Source: Jannaschia sp. Os4
GTDB lineage: Bacteria; Pseudomonadota; Alphaproteobacteria; Rhodobacterales; Rhodobacteraceae
Assembly (NCBI RefSeq): GCF_016820245.1
Contig: NZ_JAFCAR010000003.1
Location: forward strand, 329,001 to 393,000
Length of the DNA stretch: 64,000 bases
Direction: 5' to 3'
In this document: piece by piece, positions 43,358-53,065 of the stretch
Position numbering within the stretch: the stretch's first letter is position 1
Layout of the letters: each line of letters starts with the position of its first letter
Notes under the pieces: generated by a model
Seen by the model: the letters and a program-made list of their open reading frames with translations, nothing else
What the model was told of the DNA's origin: nothing
Database searches by the model: none
Position numbers and translations under genes: made by a program

Positions 43358-44436
43358 CACCGGCGGCAGCGGGGGCACCCGGCTCAGGGGCATCAGCACC
43401 CGGTCGCGCAGCCACGGCAGCAGGCGCGAGTCGCTCTGGTATTGCGGCGTGAACAGGCGGCTCATCCCCTGATACGCCAGCACGTGCAGGCGCCGCGCGT
43501 TCAGCATCCGTCGTCCCGCCTCCTCCGCCGGTCCGGCCCGCAGCGCCAAGCACAGCGCGTGCGCGTCCAAGAGCGCCATGTTCGCCCCTTGGCCCAGTTG
43601 CGGCGAGGTGCGGTGCCACGCGTCGCCCAGATGGATCACCCCCTCCGACCACGGGCGCCACAGCGTCCCATGCGCGTAGCGGGCCATCGTCATCTGCCCG
43701 TGATCCTCGACCTGCGCCACGAAGGGCGCGATGGCGGGCCACAGCGCCTCCGCCTCCTCCCGCCAATCGGCCAAGGGCCGCGCCAGCCAGTCCGCATGCC
43801 CGTCCCGCGGCAGCGACCAGAACACCGCCGCCAGCTCCGGCCCCCCGGCCTCCGTCCGCCCGATCGGCAGGACGCCCGCCATCCGGTCCGCCCGCCGATA
43901 CCGCTGCCGCAGCTCGTCGCGGGGCAGGTCCGTTCCCTCGGGCCAGCGCACCGTTCCCCAGATCGCGCCGTAGGGCAGCGGGGCCGCCCGCATCGGCGAC
44001 AGCGGCGAGCCCGCCCCCGCGCGTCCACCCGCAGGTCGAACCGCCCGTCCGACGCGAAGCCCGGTCCGACCTCCGCGCCCAGCTCGATCCGGGCGCCCGC
44101 CGCGACGGCGGCGTCCCACAGCACCCCGTGCAGCGCGGCGCGGTGCATCGCCAGCCCCTCGCGCCCCCGCCCCGCCGGGTCGTAGGTCACGTCCAGGGCG
44201 ACGCGCCCGCCCGACATCCCCCGCATCCGCGCGATCCGCTGGCCCAGCCGGCGCGCCGCGCCGCCCGCGCCCAGCGCGTCCAGCACCGCCTGCCCGACCG
44301 GCTGCACCACCAGCCCCGACCCCACGGGCCGCGCCGCCTCGAACCGCTCCAGCACCGTCACGTCGTGCCCGTCCGCCGCCAGCCCCGCCGCCGCCGCCAG
44401 CCCCGCGATGCCCGCTCCCGCGATCCCGATCCGCAT
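43250..44436 (-). pseudogene. FAD-dependent monooxygenase (UbiH/salicylate hydroxylase type) with frameshift
   Basis: Two frames together give one protein of about 395 residues. The first, from ATG 44436, has the FAD motif G-I-A-G-A-G-I-A-G-L-A-A-A and R-A-A-L-H-G-V-L, and ends sense at D-A-R-G. The second continues with G-S-P-L-S-P-M-R-A-A-P-L-P-Y and has the later FAD motif H-L-G-D-A-W-H-R-T-S-P-Q-L-G-Q-G-A-N. The break is at the five-C run 44014-44018. One extra base would restore D-A-R-G-A-G-S-P-L-S. It may be a true frameshift or a homopolymer sequencing error. The 3' end overlaps the DUF2339 gene. Confidence 0.75.
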
Positions 44437-44721
44437 GGTGGATTCCCCTTTCGCGGGGACGGGCTACCCCCGCCGCCCCGCGCGTTCCAGCGGACACGCC
44501 GCCGCGTTCCCGCTTTCCCGTCCGGGCGATGCACCGGCGCGGTGGACGCCGCGGAGCGGCCCCTCGCTTGTCCCCTCCCCACCCGCCCGCTACAGACCGC
44601 CCCGATGCCCACGCGCCACGTCATACCGCGCCGAATTCGCCGCCCGGCGCCCCGAGCCTGACCGGCAGGGGCGACCGGGATCCTTCGCGCGCCCCGCTAC
44701 CTCAGATTCAGGACGACCCCG

Positions 44722-47631
44722 ATGGACGGCAAGACCACCTCCGCGACCCCCGCCCCCGACTACAAGGCCACGCTCAACCTGCCCCGCACGGACTTCCCGA
44801 TGCGCGCGGGCCTGCCCAAGCGCGAGCCCGACTGGCTCGCCCGCTGGGCGCGCATCGGCGTCTACGACCGCCTCCGCGAGAAGGAGGGCCGCCCGCCCTT
44901 CGTCCTCCACGACGGCCCGCCCTACGCCAACGGCCACCTCCACATCGGCCACGCGCTCAACAAGATCCTCAAGGACATGGTCGTCCGCTCCCGGCAGATG
45001 ATGGGCTTCGATGCCCGCTACATCCCCGGCTGGGACTGCCACGGCCTGCCGATCGAGTGGAAGATCGAGGAGAAGTACCGCCAGAAGGGCCGCGACAAGG
45101 ACGCCGTCCCCGTCGTCGAGTTCCGGCAGGAGTGCCGCGACTTCGCCGCCGGCTGGGTCGACGTGCAGCGCGGCGAGTTCCAGCGCCTCGGCATCACCGG
45201 CCGCTGGGACGCGCCCTACCTCACGATGGGCCACCACGCCGAGGCGGTCATCGCAGCCGAGTTCCAGACCTTCCTGATGAACGGCCTCATCTACCAAGGC
45301 TCCAAGCCCGTGATGTGGTCCCCCATCGAGAAGACCGCGCTGGCCGAGGCCGAGGTGGAGTATCACGACCGCCAGGTGGACGCGGTGTGGGTGGCGTTCG
45401 ACGTGGCGTCCGGGATGGACGGTGCGAAGCTCGTCATCTGGACCACCACCCCGTGGACCCTGCCGTCCAACCGCGCCGTCGCCTACGGCCCCGCCATCTC
45501 CTATGGGCTCTACGAGGTCACCGGTCGCCCCGAGGAATGCTGGGCGCGCATCGGCGACCGCTACCTCCTCGCCGACGCGCTGGCCGAGGACGCGCTGGCC
45601 GCCATGCGGCTGGAGCCCTCCATGCACCGCCGCCTCCGCGACGTGATGCCCGAGGAACTGAACGCCCTCACCCTCGCCCACCCCCTCCGCGGGGCCGGGG
45701 GCGCGGACGGCGAATGGGACTACGACGTCCCCCTCCTCCCCGGCGACCACGTCACCGACGACGCGGGCACCGGCTTCGTCCACACCGCGCCGTCCCACGG
45801 CGACGACGACTACCAGCTCGGGCTGACCCACGGCCTGCCCATGACCCACAACGTCGAGGCCGATGGCTCCTACCGCGCCGACCTCCCCCTCTTCGGCGGC
45901 GAGGCGATCCTGAAGCCCAACGGCAAGCCCGGCGGCGCGAACAAGGCGGTCATCGACAAGATGGTCGAGGTCGGCGCCCTGCTGGCCCGCCGCCGCCTCA
46001 CCATCTCCGACGCCCACTCGTGGCGCTCCAAGGCCCCCGTCATCCGCCTCAACCGCCCGCAATGGTTCGCCGCCATCGACAAACCCGTGGGCGACGGCAA
46101 GGACGACCACGGCGAGACCGTCCGCCAGCGCGCGCTGACCTCCATCGACACGCTCGTCGAATGGACCCCCCGCTCGGGCCGCAACCGTCTGCACTCCATG
46201 ATCGAGGCCCGCCCCGATTGGGTGCTGTCGCGCCAGCGCGCGTGGGGCGTCCCCCTCACCTGCTTCACGAAGAAGGGCGCCAAGCCCGGCGACGCCGACT
46301 TCCTCCTCATGGACGAGCAGGTGAACGCCCGCATCACCGCAGCCTTCGAGGCGGAGGGCGCCGATGCGTGGTATGCCGAGGGCGCCAAGCACCGCTTCCT
46401 CGACGGCCTCCACGACCCGGACGCCTACGATCAGGTGATGGACATCCTCGACGTCTGGTTCGACTCCGGCTCGACCCACGCCTTCACGCTCCGCGACCGG
46501 GACGACGGCTCCGAGGACGGCCTCGCCGACCTCTACCTCGAGGGCACGGACCAGCACCGCGGCTGGTTCCACTCCTCCATGCTGCAGGGCTGCGGCACGA
46601 TCGGGCGCGCGCCCTACCGCGCGGTGCTGACCCACGGCTTCACGCTGGACCAGAAGGGCCAGAAGATGTCGAAGTCGATCGGCAACACCATCGCCCCGCA
46701 GGAGGTGGTGGACCAGTATGGCGCCGACATCCTCCGCCTCTGGGTGGCGCAGGCCGACTATACCGCCGACCTCCGCATCGGGCCGGAGATCCTCAAGGGC
46801 ACGGCGGACTCCTACCGCCGCCTGCGCAACACGATGCGCTTCCTGTTGGGCTCGCTCTCGGACTTCTCCGAGGCCGACCGCACCGACCCCTTGGAGATGC
46901 CCGACCTCGAGAAGTGGGTCCTCCACCGCATGGGCCAGCTCGACGCACAGGTCCGCGACGGCTACGCCGCCTACGACTTCCCCGGCGTGTGGCGCGCGGT
47001 GTTCGACTTCTGCACCGTGGAGCTGTCGGCCTTCTACTTCGACGTCCGCAAGGACGCGCTCTACTGCGACGGCGAAACGCTCCGCCGCCGGGCCGCGCGC
47101 ACGGTGCTGGACCTGCTCTACCACCGCCTGACCACGTGGCTCGCCCCGATCCTGACCTTCACGATGGAGGAGGTCTGGCTGGAGCGCCACGCGGGCGACG
47201 ACGCCTCCGTCCACATGCAGGACATGCCCGCGCCGAAGCCCCAATGGGTCGACGACGGCCTTGCCGCGCAGTGGGACACCGTCCGCCGCGTCCGCCGGGT
47301 CGTCACCGGCGCGCTGGAGGTGGCCCGCCGCGACAAGGTGATCGGTAGCAGCTTGGAGGCCGCCCCCACCGTCCACGTCGACGCCGCCACCAAGGCCGTG
47401 CTCGACGGGGTCGCCTTCGACGACGTCTGCATCGTCTCCGCGATCACGGTGACGACCGACGCCGCGCCCTCGGACGCGTTCGTGCTGGACGAGGTGCCCG
47501 GCGTGGCCGTCGCCTTCGCCCATGCCGAGGGCGGCAAGTGCCAGCGTTGCTGGAAGGTCCTCCCCGACGTCGGCCACCACGGCCATGACGGCGTCTGCGC
47601 CCGCTGCGATCAGGCGCTCTCGGACGGCTGA
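44722..47631 (+). CDS. ileS: Isoleucyl-tRNA synthetase
   Basis: IleRS charges tRNA-Ile. The 969-residue class I synthetase has H-I-G-H in the stretch [11 protein letters not shown] (about 68-77) and K-M-S-K-S near 648-652. The CP1 editing domain has W-T-T-T-P-W-T-L-P near 240. A C-terminal zinc finger is present (C-Q-R-C and, 20 residues later, C-A-R-C). Full length with no internal break. It is isolated: a pseudogene lies upstream on the other strand and a 539-bp gap downstream. Confidence 0.97.
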   Translation: MDGKTTSATPAPDYKATLNLPRTDFPMRAGLPKREPDWLARWARIGVYDRLREKEGRPPFVLHDGPPYANGHLHIGHALNKILKDMVVRSRQMMGFDARYIPGWDCHGLPIEWKIEEKYRQKGRDKDAVPVVEFRQECRDFAAGWVDVQRGEFQRLGITGRWDAPYLTMGHHAEAVIAAEFQTFLMNGLIYQGSKPVMWSPIEKTALAEAEVEYHDRQVDAVWVAFDVASGMDGAKLVIWTTTPWTLPSNRAVAYGPAISYGLYEVTGRPEECWARIGDRYLLADALAEDALAAMRLEPSMHRRLRDVMPEELNALTLAHPLRGAGGADGEWDYDVPLLPGDHVTDDAGTGFVHTAPSHGDDDYQLGLTHGLPMTHNVEADGSYRADLPLFGGEAILKPNGKPGGANKAVIDKMVEVGALLARRRLTISDAHSWRSKAPVIRLNRPQWFAAIDKPVGDGKDDHGETVRQRALTSIDTLVEWTPRSGRNRLHSMIEARPDWVLSRQRAWGVPLTCFTKKGAKPGDADFLLMDEQVNARITAAFEAEGADAWYAEGAKHRFLDGLHDPDAYDQVMDILDVWFDSGSTHAFTLRDRDDGSEDGLADLYLEGTDQHRGWFHSSMLQGCGTIGRAPYRAVLTHGFTLDQKGQKMSKSIGNTIAPQEVVDQYGADILRLWVAQADYTADLRIGPEILKGTADSYRRLRNTMRFLLGSLSDFSEADRTDPLEMPDLEKWVLHRMGQLDAQVRDGYAAYDFPGVWRAVFDFCTVELSAFYFDVRKDALYCDGETLRRRAARTVLDLLYHRLTTWLAPILTFTMEEVWLERHAGDDASVHMQDMPAPKPQWVDDGLAAQWDTVRRVRRVVTGALEVARRDKVIGSSLEAAPTVHVDAATKAVLDGVAFDDVCIVSAITVTTDAAPSDAFVLDEVPGVAVAFAHAEGGKCQRCWKVLPDVGHHGHDGVCARCDQALSDG

Positions 47632-47739
47632 CGCCCCGGACCCGATCCGGGCCCTCGCCCCCCAAGCCCCCGCCTCGCGCGGGGGCCTCCGCCTCCACGG
47701 GCGACCCCGGTGGCCGTCGTTCGCGCGCACCCCCCACTG

Positions 47740-47911
47740 CTACGCACCCGCGCGATACGGCCGCGCCAGCGGCCCGCGCATCGCCGGGCCGCCCCCCGGC
47801 CCGGCGATCCCGTGCCGACGGCACCCCGCTCGGGCGTCGCGCAGGTGTGAGGGATAAATCGCTTCGTGGAAGGGGCGGATCGCCGCGCCACGGCCCTGCG
47901 ATGCGCTCCCG
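47740..47911 (+). repeat. Dispersed 172-bp intergenic repeat, copy B
   Basis: Copy B of the element at 29800-29970, in the same orientation. The 11-bp hairpin arms (47780-47790, 47798-47808) are identical to copy A. Differences are scattered single bases plus one inserted base. It lies 108 bp after the ileS stop. Confidence 0.8.
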
Positions 47912-48009
47912 TCCCGCTCCGGCCCAACGCCCCTTGACCTGCCTCCCGCTCCCCACCCCGTGATCCCCCGAAACACTCCTTAACGCCCCCGCCCCGGACC
48001 CCCCCGTAT

Positions 48010-48042
48010 GCACGGGGGGTGTACGGGGGGTGCACGGGGGGT
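48010..48042. repeat. Three tandem 11-bp GC-rich units
   Basis: Three contiguous units read GCACGGGGGGT, GTACGGGGGGT and GCACGGGGGGT. They end next to a GGTGCCCCGCACC palindrome. It could be slippage-prone DNA or a binding-site array upstream of the EamA gene. Confidence 0.6.
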
Positions 48043-48170
48043 GCCCCGCACCGCACGCACGCGCCGAATCGCCTCAACCCCCTCCGCCCACACGCAAAAC
48101 CCGTTCGATCCAAGGCGGCATTAACCTTTCCCCGCTTCCCTCCCCCGCCGCACCCGTCCACACCGCCCCC

Positions 48171-49001
48171 ATGACGCTTCCGATCCTCCTCGCGGTCCTG
48201 CTCGCCGCCGCGCTCCACGCGGCGTGGAACGCGGTCATCCGGTCGGGCGGGTCCAAGGTCGCCGCCATGACCGCGATGACCGTCTGCCAAGGCGGCATCG
48301 GCCTTGCGCTCGGCCTCTGGAACGGCTTCCCCACCGGCGAGGCGGCGGCTTGGCTCGCCCTGTCCGTCCTCGTCCACGGCGGCTACCAGACCTTCCTCGT
48401 GCTGGCCTACGAGCAGGGCGACCTCTCCCGCGTCTATCCCATCGCCCGCGGCACGGCCCCGCTGCTGGTCACCCTCGTCACCCTCGCCTTCGCCATCGAG
48501 CCGCTCTCGCGCGGCGACCTCCTCGCCGTCGCCATCCTCGCCTCCGGCATCGCCCTCATCGCCTTCGGCGCGCTCCGGGCCCGCGAGGCCCGGCGCCTGA
48601 TTCCCTACGCGCTGGCGACGGCTTGCATGACGGCGGCCTACACGCTCACCGACGGCCTCGGCGCCCGCGCGTCGGGCGCGCCCGTCGCCTATGTCGGCTG
48701 GATCCTCGCGGGCACCGCGTTCACCTTCCTGCCGGTGGCCTACCTGCTCCGGGGCCGCGCCATCGTCCCCGACGCGCGCACGTGGAAGGGCGGCGCGCTG
48801 GGCGCCGTCGCCTCCTTCGGGGCCTACGCCATCGCCGTCTGGGCCATGACGCAGGCGCCCATTGCCTTGGTGGCCGCTCTCCGCGAGACCTCGATCCTCT
48901 TCGCGGTGGGGATCGGCTGGGCGATGGGGGAGCGGATGGACATGACCAAGGCGGTCGCCGCCGCCATCATCGTCGCGGGCGTGCTGATGGTGCGGCTGTG
49001 A
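48171..49001 (+). CDS. EamA/DMT-superfamily transporter
   Basis: This 276-residue protein has ten hydrophobic segments in two repeated halves of the EamA domain, typical of drug/metabolite exporters. N-A-V-I-R-S near residue 19 and G-L-G-A-R-A-S-G near 161 mark the two repeats, and the last helix ends A-A-I-I-V-A-G-V-L-M-V-R-L. The substrate is unknown. The ATG at 48171 lies just after a GC-rich leader with no obvious SD. The stop overlaps the next GTG as GTGA. Confidence 0.85.
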   Translation: MTLPILLAVLLAAALHAAWNAVIRSGGSKVAAMTAMTVCQGGIGLALGLWNGFPTGEAAAWLALSVLVHGGYQTFLVLAYEQGDLSRVYPIARGTAPLLVTLVTLAFAIEPLSRGDLLAVAILASGIALIAFGALRAREARRLIPYALATACMTAAYTLTDGLGARASGAPVAYVGWILAGTAFTFLPVAYLLRGRAIVPDARTWKGGALGAVASFGAYAIAVWAMTQAPIALVAALRETSILFAVGIGWAMGERMDMTKAVAAAIIVAGVLMVRL

Positions 49002-49216
49002 GGGCCGAGGTCGAGCGCGCCCTGCGCCATCTGGCCGAGACGCGCACGGCCACCTTCTGCCCCTCCGAGGCGGCGCGGCGGGTGGCCGACGACTGGCGCC
49101 CGCTCATGCCGCTCGTGCGCGAGGTGGCGCGCGACATGGACCTCCGCGCCACCCAAGGCGGAACGGAGGTCGATCCGGTCACGGCCCGCGGCCCGATCCG
49201 GTTAACGAAACGCTAA
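48998..49216 (+). CDS. DUF3253-family small protein
   Basis: The 72-residue protein starts at GTG 48998, overlapping the exporter stop. F-C-P-S-E-A-A-R-R-V, D-W-R-P-L-M, V-R-E-V-A-R and D-P-V-T-A-R-G-P-I-R-L match DUF3253, a small winged-helix-like family of unknown function. It is soluble and basic, so nucleic-acid binding is plausible. The final codons overlap the converging L-lactate dehydrogenase gene by 4 bp. Confidence 0.78.
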   Translation: MRAEVERALRHLAETRTATFCPSEAARRVADDWRPLMPLVREVARDMDLRATQGGTEVDPVTARGPIRLTKR

Positions 49217-50355
49217 CGCTCCATTAACCGTCCCTTAACCTCCGCCAGCGACCCCGCCCCGATCTGCGTCATGCAGGACGTCATGTCGGCCCGCAGCACG
49301 TAGGCGAGATGGTCGATCCCCTTCCCCCCCAGCGCCCCCAGCGCGAAGTACCACGCCTTCCCGAGGAACACGTGGTCCGCCCCCAGCGCGATGGCCCGCA
49401 GGATGTCCAACCCCCCTGAAATCCCTGAGCAAAAGAGGACCGGCGCCCGCCCCGCCACGGCCTCCACGACCGGCGGCAGCGTGTCGATGGCGGCGGGTCC
49501 CCCCTCGAACTGCCGCCCCGAATGGTTGCTCACCCAGATCGCGTCGACCCCCATCCCCAGCAGCCGGTCCGCGTCCTCAGCCTCCGCCACGCCCTTGACG
49601 ATCAGCGGCCCGTCCCACTCAACCCGGCACCCCTCGATGTAGTCCCAGCCCGGCGAGCCCCGGATGATCTTGCCCGCATGGGTGAACCCGTCCTCGTTCA
49701 GCGCGGCGGTGTAGTCCTCGACGAACCGCATCCGCGGCATCCCCCGCTTGGCATGGCCCAAGGACCATTCGGGATGCATCACCATGTCCGCCACCATGCC
49801 CGGCGTGATCACGGGCGGCATCGAGATGTTGGCCCGCCGCTGCCGCTCCCGCCTACTCTCGCCCGGCACGTCCACCGTGACCACCAGCGCGCCCCACCCG
49901 GCCGCCTTGATCCGCCCCAGCATGTCCTTCCGGATGGCGGGATCGTTGACCGGATAGTGCTGATACCACCCCAGATCGCCCACGATCGGCCCCGTTTCCT
50001 CGGGGCGCGCGGCGGCCACGGTGGACTGCCCGTAGATCAGCCCGTTGCGCTTGGCCCCCTCGGCCATCGTCGCCTCGGCCCCCGGCCAGATCAGCCCCGC
50101 CATCCCCACCGGCGCGATGCCGAAGGGCTGCGCGTAGTCCCGCCCCAGCAGCGTGCAGGACAGGTCCGGCTCCACCTCGCCCCGCAGGATCGCGGGCATG
50201 AACCGCACCGCGTCCAGCCCCGCCCGGTTGCTCCGCACCCCGGCCTCCGTGCCGGTCCCCGAGTCCACGTACTCGAACGCGAACTTCGGCATCCGCCGCC
50301 GAGCCTTGGCGCGGAGATCGGAGATCGCGGGATACTTCAGATCGAGTTGGGACAC
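49213..50355 (-). CDS. lldD: FMN-dependent L-2-hydroxyacid dehydrogenase (L-lactate dehydrogenase type)
   Basis: This 380-residue FMN enzyme oxidises L-lactate or a similar L-2-hydroxyacid and passes electrons to the respiratory chain. The catalytic His lies in V-S-N-H-S-G-R-Q near residue 275. Other marks are P-I-V-G-D-L-G-W-Y-Q-H-Y near 125 and G-G-L-D-I-L-R-A-I-A-L-G-A near 312. The start is GTG 50355. An FAD-linked oxidase gene lies upstream on the same strand, 63 bp away; the two probably handle L- and D-isomers. Confidence 0.88.
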   Translation of the reverse strand: MSQLDLKYPAISDLRAKARRRMPKFAFEYVDSGTGTEAGVRSNRAGLDAVRFMPAILRGEVEPDLSCTLLGRDYAQPFGIAPVGMAGLIWPGAEATMAEGAKRNGLIYGQSTVAAARPEETGPIVGDLGWYQHYPVNDPAIRKDMLGRIKAAGWGALVVTVDVPGESRRERQRRANISMPPVITPGMVADMVMHPEWSLGHAKRGMPRMRFVEDYTAALNEDGFTHAGKIIRGSPGWDYIEGCRVEWDGPLIVKGVAEAEDADRLLGMGVDAIWVSNHSGRQFEGGPAAIDTLPPVVEAVAGRAPVLFCSGISGGLDILRAIALGADHVFLGKAWYFALGALGGKGIDHLAYVLRADMTSCMTQIGAGSLAEVKGRLMER

Positions 50356-50375
50356 GGCCCCGCTCCCTCATCTCA

Positions 50376-50418
50376 GCTCAAATACCTCGGGGGTCCGGGG
50401 GCAGCGCCCCCGGCGCCC
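50376..50418 (-). repeat. 3'-end element, diverged copy 6
   Basis: Read on the minus strand, the end of the FAD oxidase gene is followed by GGGCGCCGGGGGCGCTGCCC, then CCCCCGAGGTATTT and GAGCTGAGATGAGG. The hairpin and a TATTT core are kept, but the GCAAGAGGAAG tail is changed. It separates the oxidase gene from lldD. Confidence 0.5.
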
Positions 50419-51807
50419 TCAATCGGGGACCACCTTGCCGGGGTTCATCACCCCGTCCGGATCCAGCGCCCGCTTCACCGCGCGCATCACGTCCAGCGCG
50501 ACGGGGTCCTTGCGCCGCGTCATCGTCGCCAGCTTGGACAGCCCGATCCCGTGCTCCGCGCTGATCGACCCGCGCAGGTCGACCACGATCCCCTCCACCA
50601 TCTCCCGGATCGCGTCGAGATGGGCCGGATCGTCGTCCTTGGGATAGACCGTGAGATGCACGTTCCCGTCGCCTAAGTGACTGACGATCAGCGTTTCCGC
50701 CCCCGGCGACAGCCGCTCCAGCTCGTCGTGCATCCGGTCGATGAACGCCTCCACCCGGTCCACCGGCAGGCACACGTCGTTGTCCACGATGGGCAGCCGC
50801 GTGAAGGTGATCTCGGCGGCGGCCTCGCGCATCTCCCAGATCAGGCGGCGCTGCGCCTCGTCCTGCGCGACCATGGCGTCCAGCACCTCGCCCCGCTCCA
50901 GCGCGTCGCCCAGCACCTCCTCCAGCACGTCGTCCAGCGGGCGCGACAGGCCGCCCAGCTCGATCATCACCGCGTGGTCGCCCACCGGGAAGGGCTGGCG
51001 CAGGTCGGGGCGCAGGCGGGCCAGCTCGCCCATGTAGGTGCGCGGCATGTACTCGAACGCCTCCACCGCGCCGTCGCTGGCGGTCTGGAGGCGGTTGAGC
51101 AGATCCAGCGCGGCGGGCAGGCCGGCCACGGCGGCCAGCGCGGTGGCGTGGTGCCGGGGCTTGGGATGCAGGCGCACCACGGCGGCCGTGATCAGTCCCA
51201 GCGTCCCCTCGGCCCCGATGAACAGATCCTTGAGGTCGTAGCCGGAGTTGTCCTTGTGCAGCTCGCTCATCAGGTCGAGCACGCGCCCGTCGGCCAGCAC
51301 CACCTCCAGCCCCAGCACGAGGCCCCGCGTCGGCCCGTGCCGCACCACGTTGGACCCGCCCGCGTTGGTCGAAAGGAAGCCCCCCACCCGCGCCGACTGC
51401 CGCGCGCCGAAGGTCAGCGGGAAGACGAGACCCTCCGCCTCCACCGCGTCGTGGATGTCCGACAGGATCGCGCCCCCCTCGACCACCGCGAGGCGGGCGG
51501 CGGGCCGCACCTCCCGGATGGCGGCCATGCGCTCCAGCGAGACCATGACGGCGCCTTGGTTGGCCGTCCCCCCCACGAGGCCCGTGTTGCCACCCACCGG
51601 CACGATGGCGAGGCCATGCCGCGCGGCGCACCTGACGACGTCGGAGACCTCGGCGGTCGAGGCCGGGCGCACCACGGCCAAGGGATCGGCGCGCCACTTG
51701 CCCGTCCAGTCCTTGGCGAAGCGCGCGGTGTCCTCCCCCGTCAGCACCTGCGCGTCCCCCACGAGGGCGCGCAAGTCCGCGAGGGCGGCGTCGGCGGTGT
51801 CGAGCAT
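50419..51807 (-). CDS. FAD-linked D-2-hydroxyacid dehydrogenase (D-lactate/glycolate type)
   Basis: This 462-residue flavoprotein of the GlcD/D-LDH group has the N-terminal PCMH FAD domain (G-G-N-T-G-L-V-G-G near residue 73; G-G-F-L-S-T-N-A-G-G near 144). The C-terminal FAD-oxidase domain carries H-L-G-D-G-N-V-H-L near 383 and S-A-E-H-G-I-G near 421. Substrates in the family are D-lactate, glycolate or D-2-hydroxyglutarate. Its neighbour lldD suggests lactate. ATG 51807 follows a GGAGG ribosome-binding site. Confidence 0.9.
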   Translation of the reverse strand: MLDTADAALADLRALVGDAQVLTGEDTARFAKDWTGKWRADPLAVVRPASTAEVSDVVRCAARHGLAIVPVGGNTGLVGGTANQGAVMVSLERMAAIREVRPAARLAVVEGGAILSDIHDAVEAEGLVFPLTFGARQSARVGGFLSTNAGGSNVVRHGPTRGLVLGLEVVLADGRVLDLMSELHKDNSGYDLKDLFIGAEGTLGLITAAVVRLHPKPRHHATALAAVAGLPAALDLLNRLQTASDGAVEAFEYMPRTYMGELARLRPDLRQPFPVGDHAVMIELGGLSRPLDDVLEEVLGDALERGEVLDAMVAQDEAQRRLIWEMREAAAEITFTRLPIVDNDVCLPVDRVEAFIDRMHDELERLSPGAETLIVSHLGDGNVHLTVYPKDDDPAHLDAIREMVEGIVVDLRGSISAEHGIGLSKLATMTRRKDPVALDVMRAVKRALDPDGVMNPGKVVPD

Positions 51808-51890
51808 GGCAGGTCCTCCGGAGGGAGGGATGCCATGCGGCCCGAGGGGAAGGGAAGCGCCCCGCTCGGCGGCGGGCCCGGAGGGGCGGG

Positions 51891-53054
51891 CTACTCCGCC
51901 GCCACCCCGACCGGCGCGGGATCGGCCACCGCCAGTTCGATCTCTGGGAACTCGACCTTCGGCGCGATGCCCGACAGGCCCTCCCGGGCGGCGCGGTAGG
52001 CGCGCTCGTAGGACTGCACCATGCGCTCGACGGTGAACATCTCCTGCACCCGAAGGCGCGGGGTGGAGCGGGGGATCTTCATCGCCTTCTTGATGGCGAG
52101 TCCCAAGGCCGCCGGCTCGTTGGGCCGGGCGAAGCGGCCCGCCTCCTCGCCGATCACCTCGCGCGCGGCGCCGTTGTCGATGGACGCCACCGGCAGGCCG
52201 CAGGACATCGCCTCGACGGCGGCGAGGCCGAACGGCTCGTCCCACATCGGCGTGAACACCGCGACGGAGGCCTTCCCCATCGCCTCGGCCAGCTCGGGCT
52301 GGGGCAGGTGACCGCCGTAGCGGATCGTGTCCGACAGGTAGGGCCGGATCATGCGGTCGAAATAGTCCTGCCGCTCGATCGGGCCGTAGATCGTCAGCGG
52401 GACGCGGGCGAACTCGGCCGCCGTGACCGCGAAGTGGGTGCCCTTGTTGGGCGCGATGCGCCCCGCCCAGACGGCCGTGCCGTCGCCCTTGGGCTGGAGC
52501 GGCCATGCGCGCAGGTCGATCCCGTTGTGCACCACGTGCAGCGGATCGGGCGCGCCGCCGTTGCCCTCCTCGTCCACCGGCCACCACGAGCCGACCTGCG
52601 TCTGCGACGTCACGGTGAAGCGCGACCACGGGGCCGGGCTCTCGTGGACGGCGCGGCGCAGGGCGTCGAAGGGCGGGACGTGCAGCGACGTGACCATCGG
52701 GATCCGGTGCTGCCGCGACAGCCGGGGCGGGTAGCGATGCAGCGAGTTGTTGTGGACCACGTCGAACCCGCCATCGAGCAGCTCGCGCATCGTGCTGGCG
52801 AAGCCCGCGTCGACGTGCCGGTTGAGCGCCTCCGTCCCGTGGTTGTCGTGCCACGGGAAGTCGCGGTCGTAGTGGACGTCGAGGACCGGCACGAGCTTCG
52901 CGTCGCCCGCGTCCGAGTCGCCCGACGCGAAGAGGGTGACGTCGTGCCCCTTCGCGGTGAGCGCGCGGGTCAGGTGCCATGCGTGGCCCTCCATGCCCCC
53001 CATGAAGGGGGGGCGCACGGGGTGGCGCACATGGGCGAGGACGGCGATCCGCAT
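51891..53054 (-). CDS. Glycosyltransferase family 4
   Basis: This 387-residue GT-B transferase has G-G-M-E-G-H-A-W-H-L-T-R-A-L (19-32), the acceptor loop in a GT4 retaining enzyme. The donor-site E-x7-E lies in E-P-F-G-L-A-A-V-E-A-M-S-C-G-L-P near residue 275. A-G-R-I-A-P-N-K-G-T-H near 195 is also typical. A nucleotide-sugar donor is expected, probably UDP-glucose made by galU at the other end of this cluster. The acceptor is unknown. It is the last gene of the minus-strand cluster, starting 11 bp after the GT2 gene. Confidence 0.88.
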   Translation of the reverse strand: MRIAVLAHVRHPVRPPFMGGMEGHAWHLTRALTAKGHDVTLFASGDSDAGDAKLVPVLDVHYDRDFPWHDNHGTEALNRHVDAGFASTMRELLDGGFDVVHNNSLHRYPPRLSRQHRIPMVTSLHVPPFDALRRAVHESPAPWSRFTVTSQTQVGSWWPVDEEGNGGAPDPLHVVHNGIDLRAWPLQPKGDGTAVWAGRIAPNKGTHFAVTAAEFARVPLTIYGPIERQDYFDRMIRPYLSDTIRYGGHLPQPELAEAMGKASVAVFTPMWDEPFGLAAVEAMSCGLPVASIDNGAAREVIGEEAGRFARPNEPAALGLAIKKAMKIPRSTPRLRVQEMFTVERMVQSYERAYRAAREGLSGIAPKVEFPEIELAVADPAPVGVAAE

Positions 53055-53065
53055 GGTTTCGTTCC

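Larger units (their letters stand above)
47632..48170. other. 539-bp intergenic region with repeats between ileS and an EamA gene
   Basis: This gap holds a possible ileS terminator hairpin (47666-47686: GCCCCCGC/GCGGGGGC with a 5-base loop, no U-tract), dispersed repeat copy B (47740-47911), and a TTAACG-rich stretch near 47981. Three 11-bp tandem units of GCACGGGGGGT type follow (48010-48042), then a GGTGCCCCGCACC palindrome. No convincing coding frame was seen. A promoter for the EamA gene should lie in 48060-48165. Confidence 0.6.

Noticed and set aside
48010-48042. Possible CRISPR repeats
   Set aside because: The 11-bp units are directly tandem without spacers, and there are no cas genes.
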